A stretch of DNA of 64,000 bases from Tritrichomonas musculus (Eukaryota > Parabasalia > Tritrichomonadida > Tritrichomonadidae), in NCBI GenBank assembly GCA_039105265.1, contig JAPFFF010000008.1, forward strand, positions 1,364,001 to 1,428,000, given 5' to 3'. This document shows positions 48,041 through 58,200 of this stretch, in pieces; the first letter of the stretch is position 1, and each line of letters starts with the position of its first letter. The notes under the pieces were generated by a model, which had not been told where the DNA came from, searched no databases, and saw nothing but the letters and a program-made list of their open reading frames with translations. The translations under genes were made by a program, and so were the position numbers.

Positions 48041-49707
48041 CAGGTCGCGACATTCAAGTTGCAATTTTTTCCCGACCAAGTTGCAAGTCCCTCTCAATTT
48101 GTTTCACTTTTTCTGAAACATTCAATTTTTTTAACGTAACTTTTGACACCTTTTCGCCGACCTAATTGCAATCAATTTCCCGTTCAAATATCTTGTGAGA
48201 TTATTAATATTTTTTTAAAATATTTTATAATTATTATGATTATTAGATTTCGTTTTTAAAAATCAAGAAAAAATAGTTGTGGCTTTTATTTCAACGAAAT
48301 TCACAGAATATCAGTATACAATTTATCAAATTTAGATAAAAATGATGAAAAAACCTTTTTTTATATTCCAACTCGTTATTCATTGTTTTTATTTTTTTAA
48401 AAAAATAAATGAAGATGTACTTTCCTACCAATTCAACAAAAAAAAATTGCAACTTGGTCGGCGGGATAAAAAATTGCATCTTGGTCGGCGAGACCGTTTT
48501 TTTGAAATTGAGAGAAAAATTGCATTTTGGTCGGCGATGAATTCAAAAAGTTAAGAATTTTATTTCAATTTTTTGGTATATTAAACATTATCCAAAATAG
48601 AAGGAAAAAATCAATATGTCGACGCCTAAAGCTTTATTAAGAGCTTTGCAAAGTCAAGTACACCAAAGCCAATTATCTGTTGATTTTCAAGCATTTAAAG
48701 GAATTTATAATATTGATGATAAAAATCATAAAGCGAGATATTGCTATGTAATTTCTTTTTACAACTACTCCTTCATTCCCAAAATGTTCTACAATATTTC
48801 CGCTCTTCTCAGATCAAAAATAAAAATGAAATATTATTATTAAATATTTTTAAAGATTATAATGCTGATAATAATGATTGCACTATTAAAATCGATGATT
48901 TTTAAATAATTGGCGATGTTGGAATAGAAACCGCAAAATTCCAAACGAACAATGCGATACGATTGAATTTAGTTCATTCAATTATAAATATTGAAAATCC
49001 ATATTTGTTCAATAATTTAAGTTGCACCGTTGATCGCTTAAAAAGTGATATTGAAAAATGAATGGGAAAAAACTTTTTAAATCAATTATTCTTTAAAATA
49101 AAAACAATTTAATTACATGATTTATTATCTATAAGTTTTTTGAAAACAAAATCATATTTATTACATAATTATAATAATTTTTATACGAATTTATATTATT
49201 TCTGAATTGCAACTTGGTCGGATTAAGTTGCAACTTGGTCGCGAATTCAATGGATGTGGTTATATTTTTTTTACATAAATGTAACCATAATTGCAACTTG
49301 GTTGGCGAGCTTTTGCAACTTGGTCGGCCAGGTTGCTAAAATTTCAAATAAGAATATCTCAACAAATCTTGAATAAAAAGCTTTATTTTTTTAAAAATAT
49401 TTTTATGTATTTAAGATTCTAAATTAATATTTATTTATATAAAATTTTAAAAAAAATTGAATGAAAAAAATTGCAACTTGGTCGGCTAGCCTGCAACTTG
49501 GTCGGCAAAAGCATTCAATTTTTTAAAAAATAATAAACGGTCACATGCAATTTGGTCGGCGTGAAAAGGATAAAAACGTACATAAAAACTTTTTGATAAT
49601 ACAAAATGTTAAATGAACATATTTAACACCCTTTCAAAAAAATTCACAAGATTGAGAGGAATTGCAACTTGGTCGGGAAAAAATTGCAACTTGAATGTCG
49701 CGACCTG
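48041..49707. mobile_element. inner TA-flanked inverted-repeat element, nested, with many GCAACTTGGTCGG boxes
   Basis: Terminal inverted repeats of about 60 bp (CAGGTCGCGACATTCAAGTT at the tip) are nearly identical, and TA duplications flank it at 48039-48040 and 49708-49709. About 14 copies of GCAACTTGGTCGG or its inverse are scattered towards both ends, like subterminal transposase-binding sites. Degenerate coding remains run from 48616 to about 49062, with several interruptions and no recognisable transposase catalytic residues. It is probably a plain DNA transposon derivative carrying a decayed or captured gene, inserted into the outer element. Confidence 0.75.
48616..49062 (+). pseudogene. 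degenerate coding remnant inside the inner element
   Basis: A 75-codon ATG frame (M-S-T-P-K-A-L-L-R-A-L-Q-S-Q-V-H) is followed, in a second frame, by N-E-I-L-L-L-N-I-F-K-D-Y-N-A-D and, after a stop, by I-I-G-D-V-G-I-E-T-A-K-F-Q-T-N-N, ending near 49062. Protein-like composition continues across at least one frame change and one stop. No transposase motif was recognised; a captured gene is possible. Confidence 0.45.
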
Positions 49708-50224
49708 TATCATTATTTCTTTCTAATCTTTTAGATCGATATTTAGTAATTATTAGAGGGTAATGTTTCTTTGAATCAGGATAAGACCATCCAAATGAAA
49801 GCATTAGTTGGATTTAATGATTTGTTTTGTTGATTTTCTTGATAGCGCTAGTAAAAAATAAGATCCTGAATAATTTTAAAAGCGATATTAGAGAATAAAG
49901 CTGCTGCTTTTTATTCAAATAAACGGCACCATAATGCCGTTTTATACCACAATTATTTGAGTGGATTTTGATTTTTTTGACACCTTAAAAACGAATTTTT
50001 GCATCCACATTTTTCTTAAGAAAAAGTAGGAAATTGGAGTGTGCCATTTTACACCAGCATTATTGAAATGAATTTCTTACTTTCTGACACCTTCAAGATG
50101 GCCACGGGAATAAAAATTTATATCCTTTGAATTTTTTACAAAATTGAGAGCATGCCATTCTATTCCCTAATAATTTTAGTGGAGTTGATTGTCAAATCAC
50201 CGTGGCCACTTATCGACACTACTA

Positions 50225-50628
50225 TAATAAAAAAATAATCTTTTTATGTTACAAAATTTTTACCGATTCTTACCGGCAGCCGCGGGGTCTCGACTCGGCT
50301 TCGCTTCGCTCAGCCTCGCTCGACGCCCGCTAGGCGGTATGTAGTCTCGGTAAAAATTATGTAAAAATACAAAAAGATTTGTTTTTTCAATTATTTTATT
50401 TAGATTATTATATACGTTCAAGTCAAAAATTCGAAATAGTTCAAAGTAGTAGTATACGTTAGGCAGTGCGTCCTAAACGGCCGCCCAGACCTAACTGCAC
50501 CAACGATGTCACTGGTGATAGTTATAAGCAAAAAAAATATATGATAGATAGATTATTTTTATTTCTTTCTATATATTGCATCAAAAGGAGCTTCGTATAT
50601 ATCATCTAAATCAAGTGTTATATCTTCA
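50225..50628. other. dispersed repeat with GC-rich core, inverted copy, plus GC-richer patch
   Basis: 50253-50350 is the inverse of the GC-rich core at 17623-17720 (CCGCGGGGTCTCGACTCGGC, GCTTCGCTCAGCCTCGCTCG). A second GC-richer patch (about 50460-50530) has no recognised identity; it lacks tRNA features. Confidence 0.55.
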
Positions 50629-51352
50629 ATGGAGAATTTTAATGGAAAAGCATTAAAAGAGGTTTATTATAATTTAAAACAGACTGTGTTTTGTAAAGAT
50701 GGAGAAACATCTCAGAAAATATATGTTTCTCAAGATGATGAAAATTTGCCAAGTGATCAAAAATATGTTTTTGTCAACAATTTGTTTGACTTTTTGAAAC
50801 AATACTTTTCAAATACAAGCAGTTTTGAAGATTGGAAAGAATGGATTGGTAAAAATATAAATAAACAGAAGATAAAAGAGATTTTTGATGGGATAGTTGT
50901 TCCAATGATAAAGAGAGAAATGCGGTTAGTGAAAAACACGGTTTTGCCACCGTCGTTGAAGTAGAAAAAATATGGGAATGACTGAAAGAAATAGTTCAAA
51001 ATAGCAAATATTAAGCTCCTATACAAACATTTATATATAATAACTTTAGTGAAGAAAAATTTATTACTATATTTAACGGCAAGGTTCAATTAGTATGGGA
51101 TAAATCGACAAAAAAAAAAAAATACTGATGCAGTTATCAATTTGTCATTCATCAAATAGAAACAACGGGTTATATCGTTATTGAAGTGAAAAGTGCTTAT
51201 GAATTTAAGAAAAAATATTATGAAAACCAAACAGAGCTTACGAAAAGTATCCTTACTGTTATTTTGGTTCTAATTGGTTTAGGAATTACGGGTATGATAA
51301 TTACAAGTACATTCAAAAAGATTCGTTTATACATTAATCTTATGATCAGCTG
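50629..51352 (+). pseudogene. broken gene for a protein with a C-terminal membrane helix
   Basis: A 111-codon frame (ATG 50629, M-E-N-F-N-G-K-A-L-K-E-V-Y-Y-N) ends at 50964. Protein-like sequence continues in other frames: E-E-K-F-I-T-I-F-N-G-K-V-Q-L-V-W-D-K-S-T, then T-G-Y-I-V-I-E-V-K-S-A-Y-E-F-K-K-K, then a hydrophobic helix S-I-L-T-V-I-L-V-L-I-G-L-G-I-T-G-M and a short basic tail. It looks like one membrane-anchored protein of about 235 residues with two or three frame breaks. Family not recognised. Confidence 0.45.
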
Positions 51353-51475
51353 AAAATGATTTTATGATCAGCTGAGAATCATTTTGTGATCACTTTAGAA
51401 TGATTTCATAATTATCCAGTGAAGATTTCGTAATTATCTGAGGAAGATTTGGTAATTATCCGGGGATGATTTCAA
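51338..51475. repeat. degenerate ~27-bp tandem repeat
   Basis: About five units of the form TTATGATCAGCTGAGAATGA, drifting to TAATTATCCGGGGATGATTT, follow the broken membrane-protein gene. Confidence 0.55.
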
Positions 51476-52212
51476 AAATAAGTAATTATTTTTATTTTTT
51501 TTTTTTTTTTTCAAAGAATATTTAGCCAAATAATTCAAAAAGTCATTCATCCTTTTTAATTTGACAACGGTTTTAAGGCCAAAATTGACATTTTTTGTGC
51601 GGGCAATTACGATTTCCCAAAAAAAAAAAAAAAAAAAAAAAAATTGAAAGGTTTGGCTCACCAATGTTATGCATTATATCTTTTTCAGAGCTTTCACATA
51701 ATTAATAATAATAAGTGAAGTGACTTTACACGACAACAATTGACAAGTTCATCATGAAATAATTCTTTATGATTATCAAGAAGTAGTTATACATAGTGAA
51801 GGGGGATAAATAACTAGTATAAGCAAAAGAGGCTCTCCAGCTTTGATAGCTTCCTGAAGAGACAATAATTTGGGTCCGTTTGGCATCATAGCACGCTCGA
51901 ATAATGCTCCCACGCTACGATGAACCTACATCCCACTCAGCCCCAAGCTACCCCCACCCAGCCATGCAGCTATCAAAGCTGGAGAGCCTCTTTTGCTTAT
52001 ACTAGTTATCTATCCCCCTTCACTATGCATAACTACTTAATTCCAACCTATCTAGCATACTCCTAATGCAACTCATCTCATACATCCACTCATACAATCA
52101 TCTTATGAAGACTTCTTATGCAATCATCTAGCAACATCCCACAGCAACTCATACAACCTCAAAATGGAACAGACCGTTGGAACACTCCGCCCAGGTTAAT
52201 ACTATCAGCTCC
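51476..52212. other. non-coding region with A/T runs and a fold-back
   Basis: Contains T and A homopolymers (about 51487-51510 and 51617-51644), the fold-back at 51782-52038, and loosely repeated CAACTCAT/ACAACCTC motifs (52060-52200) that recur at 53870-53990. Confidence 0.5.
51782..52038. repeat. fold-back with ~70-bp arms
   Basis: The arms at 51782-51851 and 51968-52038 are almost perfect inverses (CTAGTATAAGCAAAAGAGGC and GCCTCTTTTGCTTATACTAG), enclosing about 115 bp of GC-richer sequence. It lies just outside the second virus-like remnant and could be part of its end. Confidence 0.8.
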
Positions 52213-52533
52213 TCATGCAAAGTAGTGAATATCTGATGTGTTGGACCCCCTAATAAAGTTGCTTACTGGCGATCGAGGAGATTTTGGAGCATGTGGAATA
52301 CCGATATGTTTGATCTCAGGTTGATATCCCATACTCATCAATCCATCAATGAATTCATTAGCATCAGCTTCACGTTCAGCATTAGTTTGTGATCCCTTGA
52401 AGAAGTAAAGACGGTTATTTAGTGGTTCATCATCATCGAATCCGTTTTCGCGAGCTGTGTCAAAGATGTAACTTACAAGCTCATCTCGATAACCTTTCTC
52501 GTTATCAGCATATTCATCACGCAATATATTCAA
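52213..52533 (-). CDS. small frame in the second virus-like remnant
   Basis: 106 codons, acidic, with E-N-G-F-D-D-D-E-P-L-N-N-R-L-Y-F-F and a C-terminus (R-G-S-N-T-S-D-I-H-Y-F) that lies inside the left arm of the 45-bp inverted repeat. No family recognised. Confidence 0.4.
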   Translation of the reverse strand: MNILRDEYADNEKGYRDELVSYIFDTARENGFDDDEPLNNRLYFFKGSQTNAEREADANEFIDGLMSMGYQPEIKHIGIPHAPKSPRSPVSNFIRGSNTSDIHYFA

Positions 52534-53876
52534 CTATTCTCTATCAATTCCCGTCATTAACTCATTGAGATCTTCGATTGATATTTCATCAATAGTTGTG
52601 TTGTAATCGTATATCCTTTATTTCATACTCGTTAAAAATTTATCACTCAAAAAAAATATCTCCCTCGATTCACCATGCTCATCAACGATTCAAAAATAAC
52701 AATTCATTCAAATTATTTCTCATCATATACATCATGATATGTAATATCAATCGAAGATCTCGATGAGTTAATGTTAATGATGGGAATCGTTAAATACTAC
52801 CTCATAAACAACCCCTTGATATCGATATCGATTTTTGATTCTTATATTCACTAATGAGTTCACATCCCTCATCTTCAAACATCTTCTTTATGTGATTTTG
52901 TGTATATCGAGGACACTTACTTTGATGAGCTCGGTATCCCGAATTCCATCTATAAGGAGTTGTTTGATATTCATTTCATTTATGAATATAGAATTCTTTA
53001 GTATCACAATTCACATACTTACTGATTAACTCACAGTCTTCAGATTTCATCGATTCTCTTAATTTCTCTTCTTTCTCCAATCGTTGTTGTTCTCGAACTT
53101 TATTAATAAGTTTCTCAGTATTCTCTTTAACTAGTAATTTACTCTTACTTTTATTAAATGATTGATTCGGATCTTCACAAAAGCGATCTAGATGAGCTAC
53201 CATCAAGTTATTAGGATCGTTATTTCTATAGAAAGTGAAGATACATGATTGATGTAATGATTTCGGAGCTTTCATGATTGTACAATCATACTCTTCAAAC
53301 AATTGTTTAACGACTTTTGGATCGTAACTAGCTATTAATGTGTAATCACCATTCTTATTCATGATGACGAGTCTCTGAAAGTACTTTGCGGTTGATTCTC
53401 CCATTTGTGTTCACGTTAAAAAATTAGTATTGATGATGAATAATCGAGATTTATCCCGCTGACCCCAAGTTTCACCATGCTCATCAACGTCATTCACTCA
53501 CGAATCTTATACTGTATAACGCCTCTCAATATCTGTGGGTCCTCTCGATACCTATTAAAACACCATCAAATCTCCACAACTGATTTATCGCGTATTAATT
53601 ATCACTCACGTCATCCTCACCATGAAAACACTATATTTATAACGTTCCTGAGCACTCGTGTACGTCATTAAATGCGTCATATCACGTGAGAAACACGTAA
53701 TGGATAATGCTGTCAACGACCTCCAGATATGCTATTTTTGCGTGTTTCTGAGCCTCTCGTGACAATCACCCCCAAACTACTGATTTTGATTTTGAGCCTA
53801 GGATTCTGGGGACCTTAGAATAGGCATTGACGCAACTTCATTAGGGGGTCCAACACATCAGATATTCACTACTTGC
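52217..53876. repeat. 45-bp inverted repeat bracketing 1.66 kb
   Basis: The left arm 52217-52262 and right arm 53832-53876 (sharing TATCTGATGTGTTGGACCCC, inverted) match almost completely. They enclose two small minus-strand frames. Confidence 0.8.
52976..53404 (-). CDS. small charged protein frame in the second virus-like remnant
   Basis: 142 codons, ATG at 53404. The first 90 residues look globular (Y-F-Q-R-L-V-I-M-N-K-N-G-D-Y-T-L-I-A-S-Y). The remainder is a charged coiled coil (V-R-E-Q-Q-R-L-E-K-E-E-K-L-R-E) and a short tail. Not recognised. Confidence 0.5.
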   Translation of the reverse strand: MGESTAKYFQRLVIMNKNGDYTLIASYDPKVVKQLFEEYDCTIMKAPKSLHQSCIFTFYRNNDPNNLMVAHLDRFCEDPNQSFNKSKSKLLVKENTEKLINKVREQQRLEKEEKLRESMKSEDCELISKYVNCDTKEFYIHK

Positions 53877-54004
53877 AACCTCCTACAGCAACTCATGCAA
53901 CCTCCCCATATCTTGTATCGCAACTCATTCATGTAATCATCACATGCAACCACTTCATGAACACCCGATACCTACTTAAAAATAAATCTTTAATTAAATC
54001 ATAA

Positions 54005-55024
54005 ATGTATAGTAGGTTTAAATCACTACATCCAACTATTACTAATATCATAGATGAGCAGGTACCAATTCCTATCGAATCAGCATTCTTTCAAGAAGAT
54101 GGGAAGCATGATAAGGATAAATTCAATAGATACTACTTTGATTTCCCTCATGAATGGTGTACAGCTAATCGAGGTGAAACTATTATTGGTGTAAGGAATA
54201 TTAATATGTTGGCTCGAAGAAGGAAATTGAAATTTGATTTGAAAGTTAGGAAATATTAAAGAAGTACATTCGATGACCTCAAAAATAAAAATCCCGACAA
54301 AACTAATGATGAGATATATGATATGCTTACAGAAAAACAAAAAGCAGAGGTTTCATCCAAAATTATCTCATGGCTAGGCACAGAGTACGATTTTAGAAAG
54401 CTATTCGATGATGTTGAAAAACAGATTAAACCAAAATTTGAAGAATATAATAAAAATGCAATTACAAAACATAAAATGGCTCTCGATACGATAAAAGATG
54501 CGCTAACCAGTTATTACAAACCGATTACAGGTCCAATTAATCTAATTAAAGATGTATATGGATTCATATTTAAGACTAAAGATGAATATGATGCTACTGT
54601 TAAAGAAATACTAGATTTTAAACGAACCAATGCTGATAAATTAATACCGTTATTCCATCAGGACGATATTGATAGGAGTAATAATGATTTGCAAATGGAT
54701 GGTTATTATGATTAATATCTAAACACATTCATTGAAACTTTGTTTTTAACAAATAATGTTAAGATAGAGAATAGTTATATATTTGAAGAACTGCCACCAC
54801 AAACAGCTGACCAGATAAATAAATTAGATCCAATCAATGTTGGATTATATTATATTGATTTTAAGATTACATTTAATGAGAGGGAGACCAATTCTAATTA
54901 CCGAAGATATGATTTCGCTGATGTAATGAATATTAGGTACGGACTAAATCAAAATAATCCTCATATTCAAGCTCTTTTCCTATTAAGTAATCTTGAAATA
55001 TCACATGAATATTCTGGTTTATAA
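54005..55024 (+). pseudogene. remnant of minor capsid-type gene of a Maverick/Polinton-like element
   Basis: It shares P-I-E-S-A-F-F-Q-E-D-G-K-H-D-K-D-K-F-N-R, W-C-T-A-N-R-G-E-T-I-I-G-V-R and D-L-Q-M-D-G-Y-Y-D with the intact relative at 33683-34684. It is a broken copy with a few breaks and is part of the second virus-like remnant. Confidence 0.75.
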
Positions 55025-55109
55025 AGTTATCTGGCCTATTGCCCAATTTTTTTCTGAAAATTTAGAAATCAATTCCAAAGTCGTTGGTAATAAAATATTG
55101 CTACATTTA

Positions 55110-55111
<2 letters not shown>

Positions 55112-55152
<41 letters not shown>

Positions 55153-55153
55153 T
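55112..55153. repeat. T-run abutting A-run
   Basis: About 28 T followed directly by about 15 A, a self-complementary homopolymer junction between the virus-like remnant and the next gene. Confidence 0.85.
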
Positions 55154-55287
55154 CTATTCAATTTGTATAAAAATTCATTGAATTTTTTTGATCGTTTACT
55201 TTTAAAAAGTTTCAGAAATTGAAAGGAATTCAGAGGATGTTAAGTCTATACTTTATTTTAAAATCCTTAATTCAAAAGAATTTCTAG

Positions 55288-58200
55288 ATGAGATCAAAAT
55301 CTGGGCAACCAGATACATCATCTGGGATTATATTATTATGCAATAAACAACTATCAAAAGTCCCAGACGATATTCCAGAATCACCTTTATATTTTGATTT
55401 TTCGACAAATCATATTAAAAACCTCGATTTTACTAAAGATTACAATACCTTGGTATCGCTTCATCTAAACGAAAATCCTATTAACAAGCTTGATAATATT
55501 CGATTTAATAATCTTCGAAGCTTATCGCTAGATTTTTGCAATTTAACTACAATGAAACAAATACCCCAATTACCAAATTTAATTTCGTTATCCCTTGTTG
55601 GCAATTCTCTCTCTAGTTTTGAAAATTTTCACATTTTTCCAAATTTGATTAAAATCGACTTAAGAGGAAATTTAGTTACATTTACCGCAGTTCATACGAT
55701 AGCAGCTGTTTGTTCTTTACGATTATCAACAATCAATGGACGATCTGTTACAGAGGAAGAATTTCGAACCGCTTTTTCGTTATCTCCTATTGTTGGACAT
55801 GCTCTTCGTAAAGGACGAAATCCATCTCCACAAGAAGACGAAAAGGCAGCTTCTCTTTCTTTTTTATCTAAAGAAAATCCACTTGATATTAAGAATATTG
55901 GCGGATGTCTTGTAATCCGATGCCCATATGAAGAAACCTCGAATGTTAAATGGTATCAATCATCATCAAACGAATTAGAATGGGAATTACTTGATTGTAC
56001 AGCACGAACTTTACCTGTTACTCCAATGATGTATCAACGATTAATCAAATGCCAATATGGCAACAAATCTTTTTATACGCCAGATATTATACAGAAAGAT
56101 GACAGTGGCCGAAACTGTCTTTCATTTACAGAGCAGCCAGCTATTATGGGCTCAGGAACTGTCGGATCGATATTATCCCTCAATAGCCAGCAAGCATTCC
56201 CAACCAAAATAAACTGGCGTTTTTCAAATAGTTCGGAATCCCTGGGTTCATGTCCAGTTCTTATTGTTCCCCCAGAAGCAGGTGGCCAAAAGATAATTGC
56301 AGAAATTTTCCCATTTTCACCTCTCTTTGAAAAAGTTCAATTTTCACCGTTAACTACTGAAATCCAAATCTCAAATGTCCAAGAGATAGAATTGATTCGT
56401 TTATCGATACCTGACACCATCATTGAAGACGAACCCTTTGAAATTGACTACGAAACCTATCCTTCAAATTCAAAGCTTCACTTCACCATTGAATCGTCAA
56501 ATTCATTTGAGTCCCAATATAGCCCCATTTCAAATTTGAAAGGGAAAACCGTTTTCACGCCATCATCATCCGAAGTTGGCAAATTTTTACGGGTCACAAC
56601 CGTCGTGGGGGACCGACAATATTCTGCCTATTCAAAAAATCCCGTTGAAAAAGTGAAAGCGTGCCTCAAAAGGAGCATCATCTGCGGGGAGAACAAAACT
56701 AACCACTCACATGTCTTCCTTTTCGAGTTCTCTGACGGCGTCCAAGCATCGGGCTTCAGCCAGCGGTGGTTTGTGCATGACGGTGCCAGTAAAGAGTACA
56801 TAAGCGAAGAACGGGTTGTTGTTCCGAGTGATGATTGCAGCCACTTGACGCTTGGTGTTGATGTGACCGTTTGGTTTGACGAAAGAGAGAAAAGTGACAA
56901 CAATAGAAGAGAACAGTCCTTCACAATATTGTCTGAATCACCACTTGAAAAAAGTGACAAGTTGAATGGCCTCATAGAAATTGAAAAGGAGCCTGTTGAA
57001 GACAGCAAGATATCAATGCCAGACACCGGACAGTGGTTCATTAGCGACATACATGCACGCGGAGGTTTTAGGGCGGTTATTGAGAGTGATGTTTATACAC
57101 CAAAGGCATCCGACATCGGCAAATACATTCGATTCTGTTCAGATGAATCGGATGTCATCATCGGCCCTGTTTTAGTGTCGCAAAATCCAATAAAGTCGAT
57201 CCTTCTCAAGAGTGTCACAAGCAAGGAAGAGGGAGACGATATTGATGATTCAAAAGACGATCAACTTTTGAATGATCTAGCGGTTGGTTCTATCGTTCGT
57301 GCCCAATTAACCTTCTACGACAATCGCGGCATTTCTGACTTTTCAAGCGATGAGCTGCACATCAAATGGATCCGTTGTAGTCGCGCTTCACCCGAGGTTG
57401 TTGTCCAGGACGGCGGCAACGAATACATCGTCACTTACGACGACCACGGAAGCAAGATAAAAGCGCGCATTGAGTCCACTGACTGGCAGAAAGACAGCGA
57501 CCTCAGCCCGATCATTCGTCGAGGTGAATATAGTGGTCAAATTATTCAAGGTAAACCGTTAATTGGATCGACTTTGACTCTCCAATTCAACACCATTAGT
57601 CCCACCAGCACAAACAGCAATAACAGCTACCACAGCAGCGACAGTTACAACGAGCCAAAGACAATTCGTTGGTTCCACAACGACGAGTCTGAATGTCTTT
57701 CGGAAGCTTCATCTTTAATGGTCAAATTCATCGACGTAAACCACAGAATTAGGGTCGAAATTAACGGAAAATATAACGAACTAACCGACATTATTTCACC
57801 TTCAAACGTCGAAGAAGGTCAAATCATAAAATTCACAGATGTCTTCCATCGTGAACTAACCGATAAAACCGGCGTTTTGTGGTTCAGATACGTCTTCGAC
57901 GAGTCCGAGTGGAAAGAAATATCTGCAAAAAGGAGCTACAAATTGAGAAGGGCGGACGTTAACAGTGTCATTCGTGTCGTCAGCTATCAGATCCACAGTG
58001 ATGGAAGCAAGACCTCTGAAATATTCGCCGATATCGGTCCGATAACAGCCAAATCAACTACGAATGACGATAGCAAAAAGTGGTCCCATTCAAATTCAAA
58101 CGACGTCGTTGATGAAGAGGACGAAGAAGAAGAGACTGCTGAGACTTCCGAAGAGAACCGAAGTAAAGAAGCTGAAACGAAGAAGTCCAGGAACAAACAA

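Larger units (their letters stand above)
47763..50224. mobile_element. outer TA-flanked inverted-repeat element (host of a nested element)
   Basis: Ends TAGTAGTGTCTATAAGTGGC and, inverted, TAGTAGTGTCGATAAGTGGC, with TA duplications at 47761-47762 and 50225-50226. Without the element inserted in it (48041-49707), it is about 0.79 kb and shows no coding sequence, so it is a non-autonomous Tc1/mariner-like element. Additional GTGGCCAC boxes lie just inside both ends. Confidence 0.75.
52213..55024. mobile_element. remnant of a second Maverick/Polinton-like element
   Basis: The region carries two small minus-strand frames and, at 54.0-55.0 kb, a plus-strand relative of the minor capsid-type protein of the element at 33.7-34.7 kb. 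The copy is broken, with several breaks, and lacks recognisable polymerase, integrase and ATPase parts in this window. It is diverged from the first element and looks older. A 45-bp inverted repeat brackets 52217-53876. Confidence 0.65.

Noticed and set aside
48342-48554. Frame reading L-Q-L-G-R-R-D repeats
   Set aside because: Translation of the GCAACTTGGTCGG boxes of the inner element.
50460-50530. GC-richer patch as a possible tRNA
   Set aside because: No cloverleaf, anticodon stem or T-arm consensus could be drawn.
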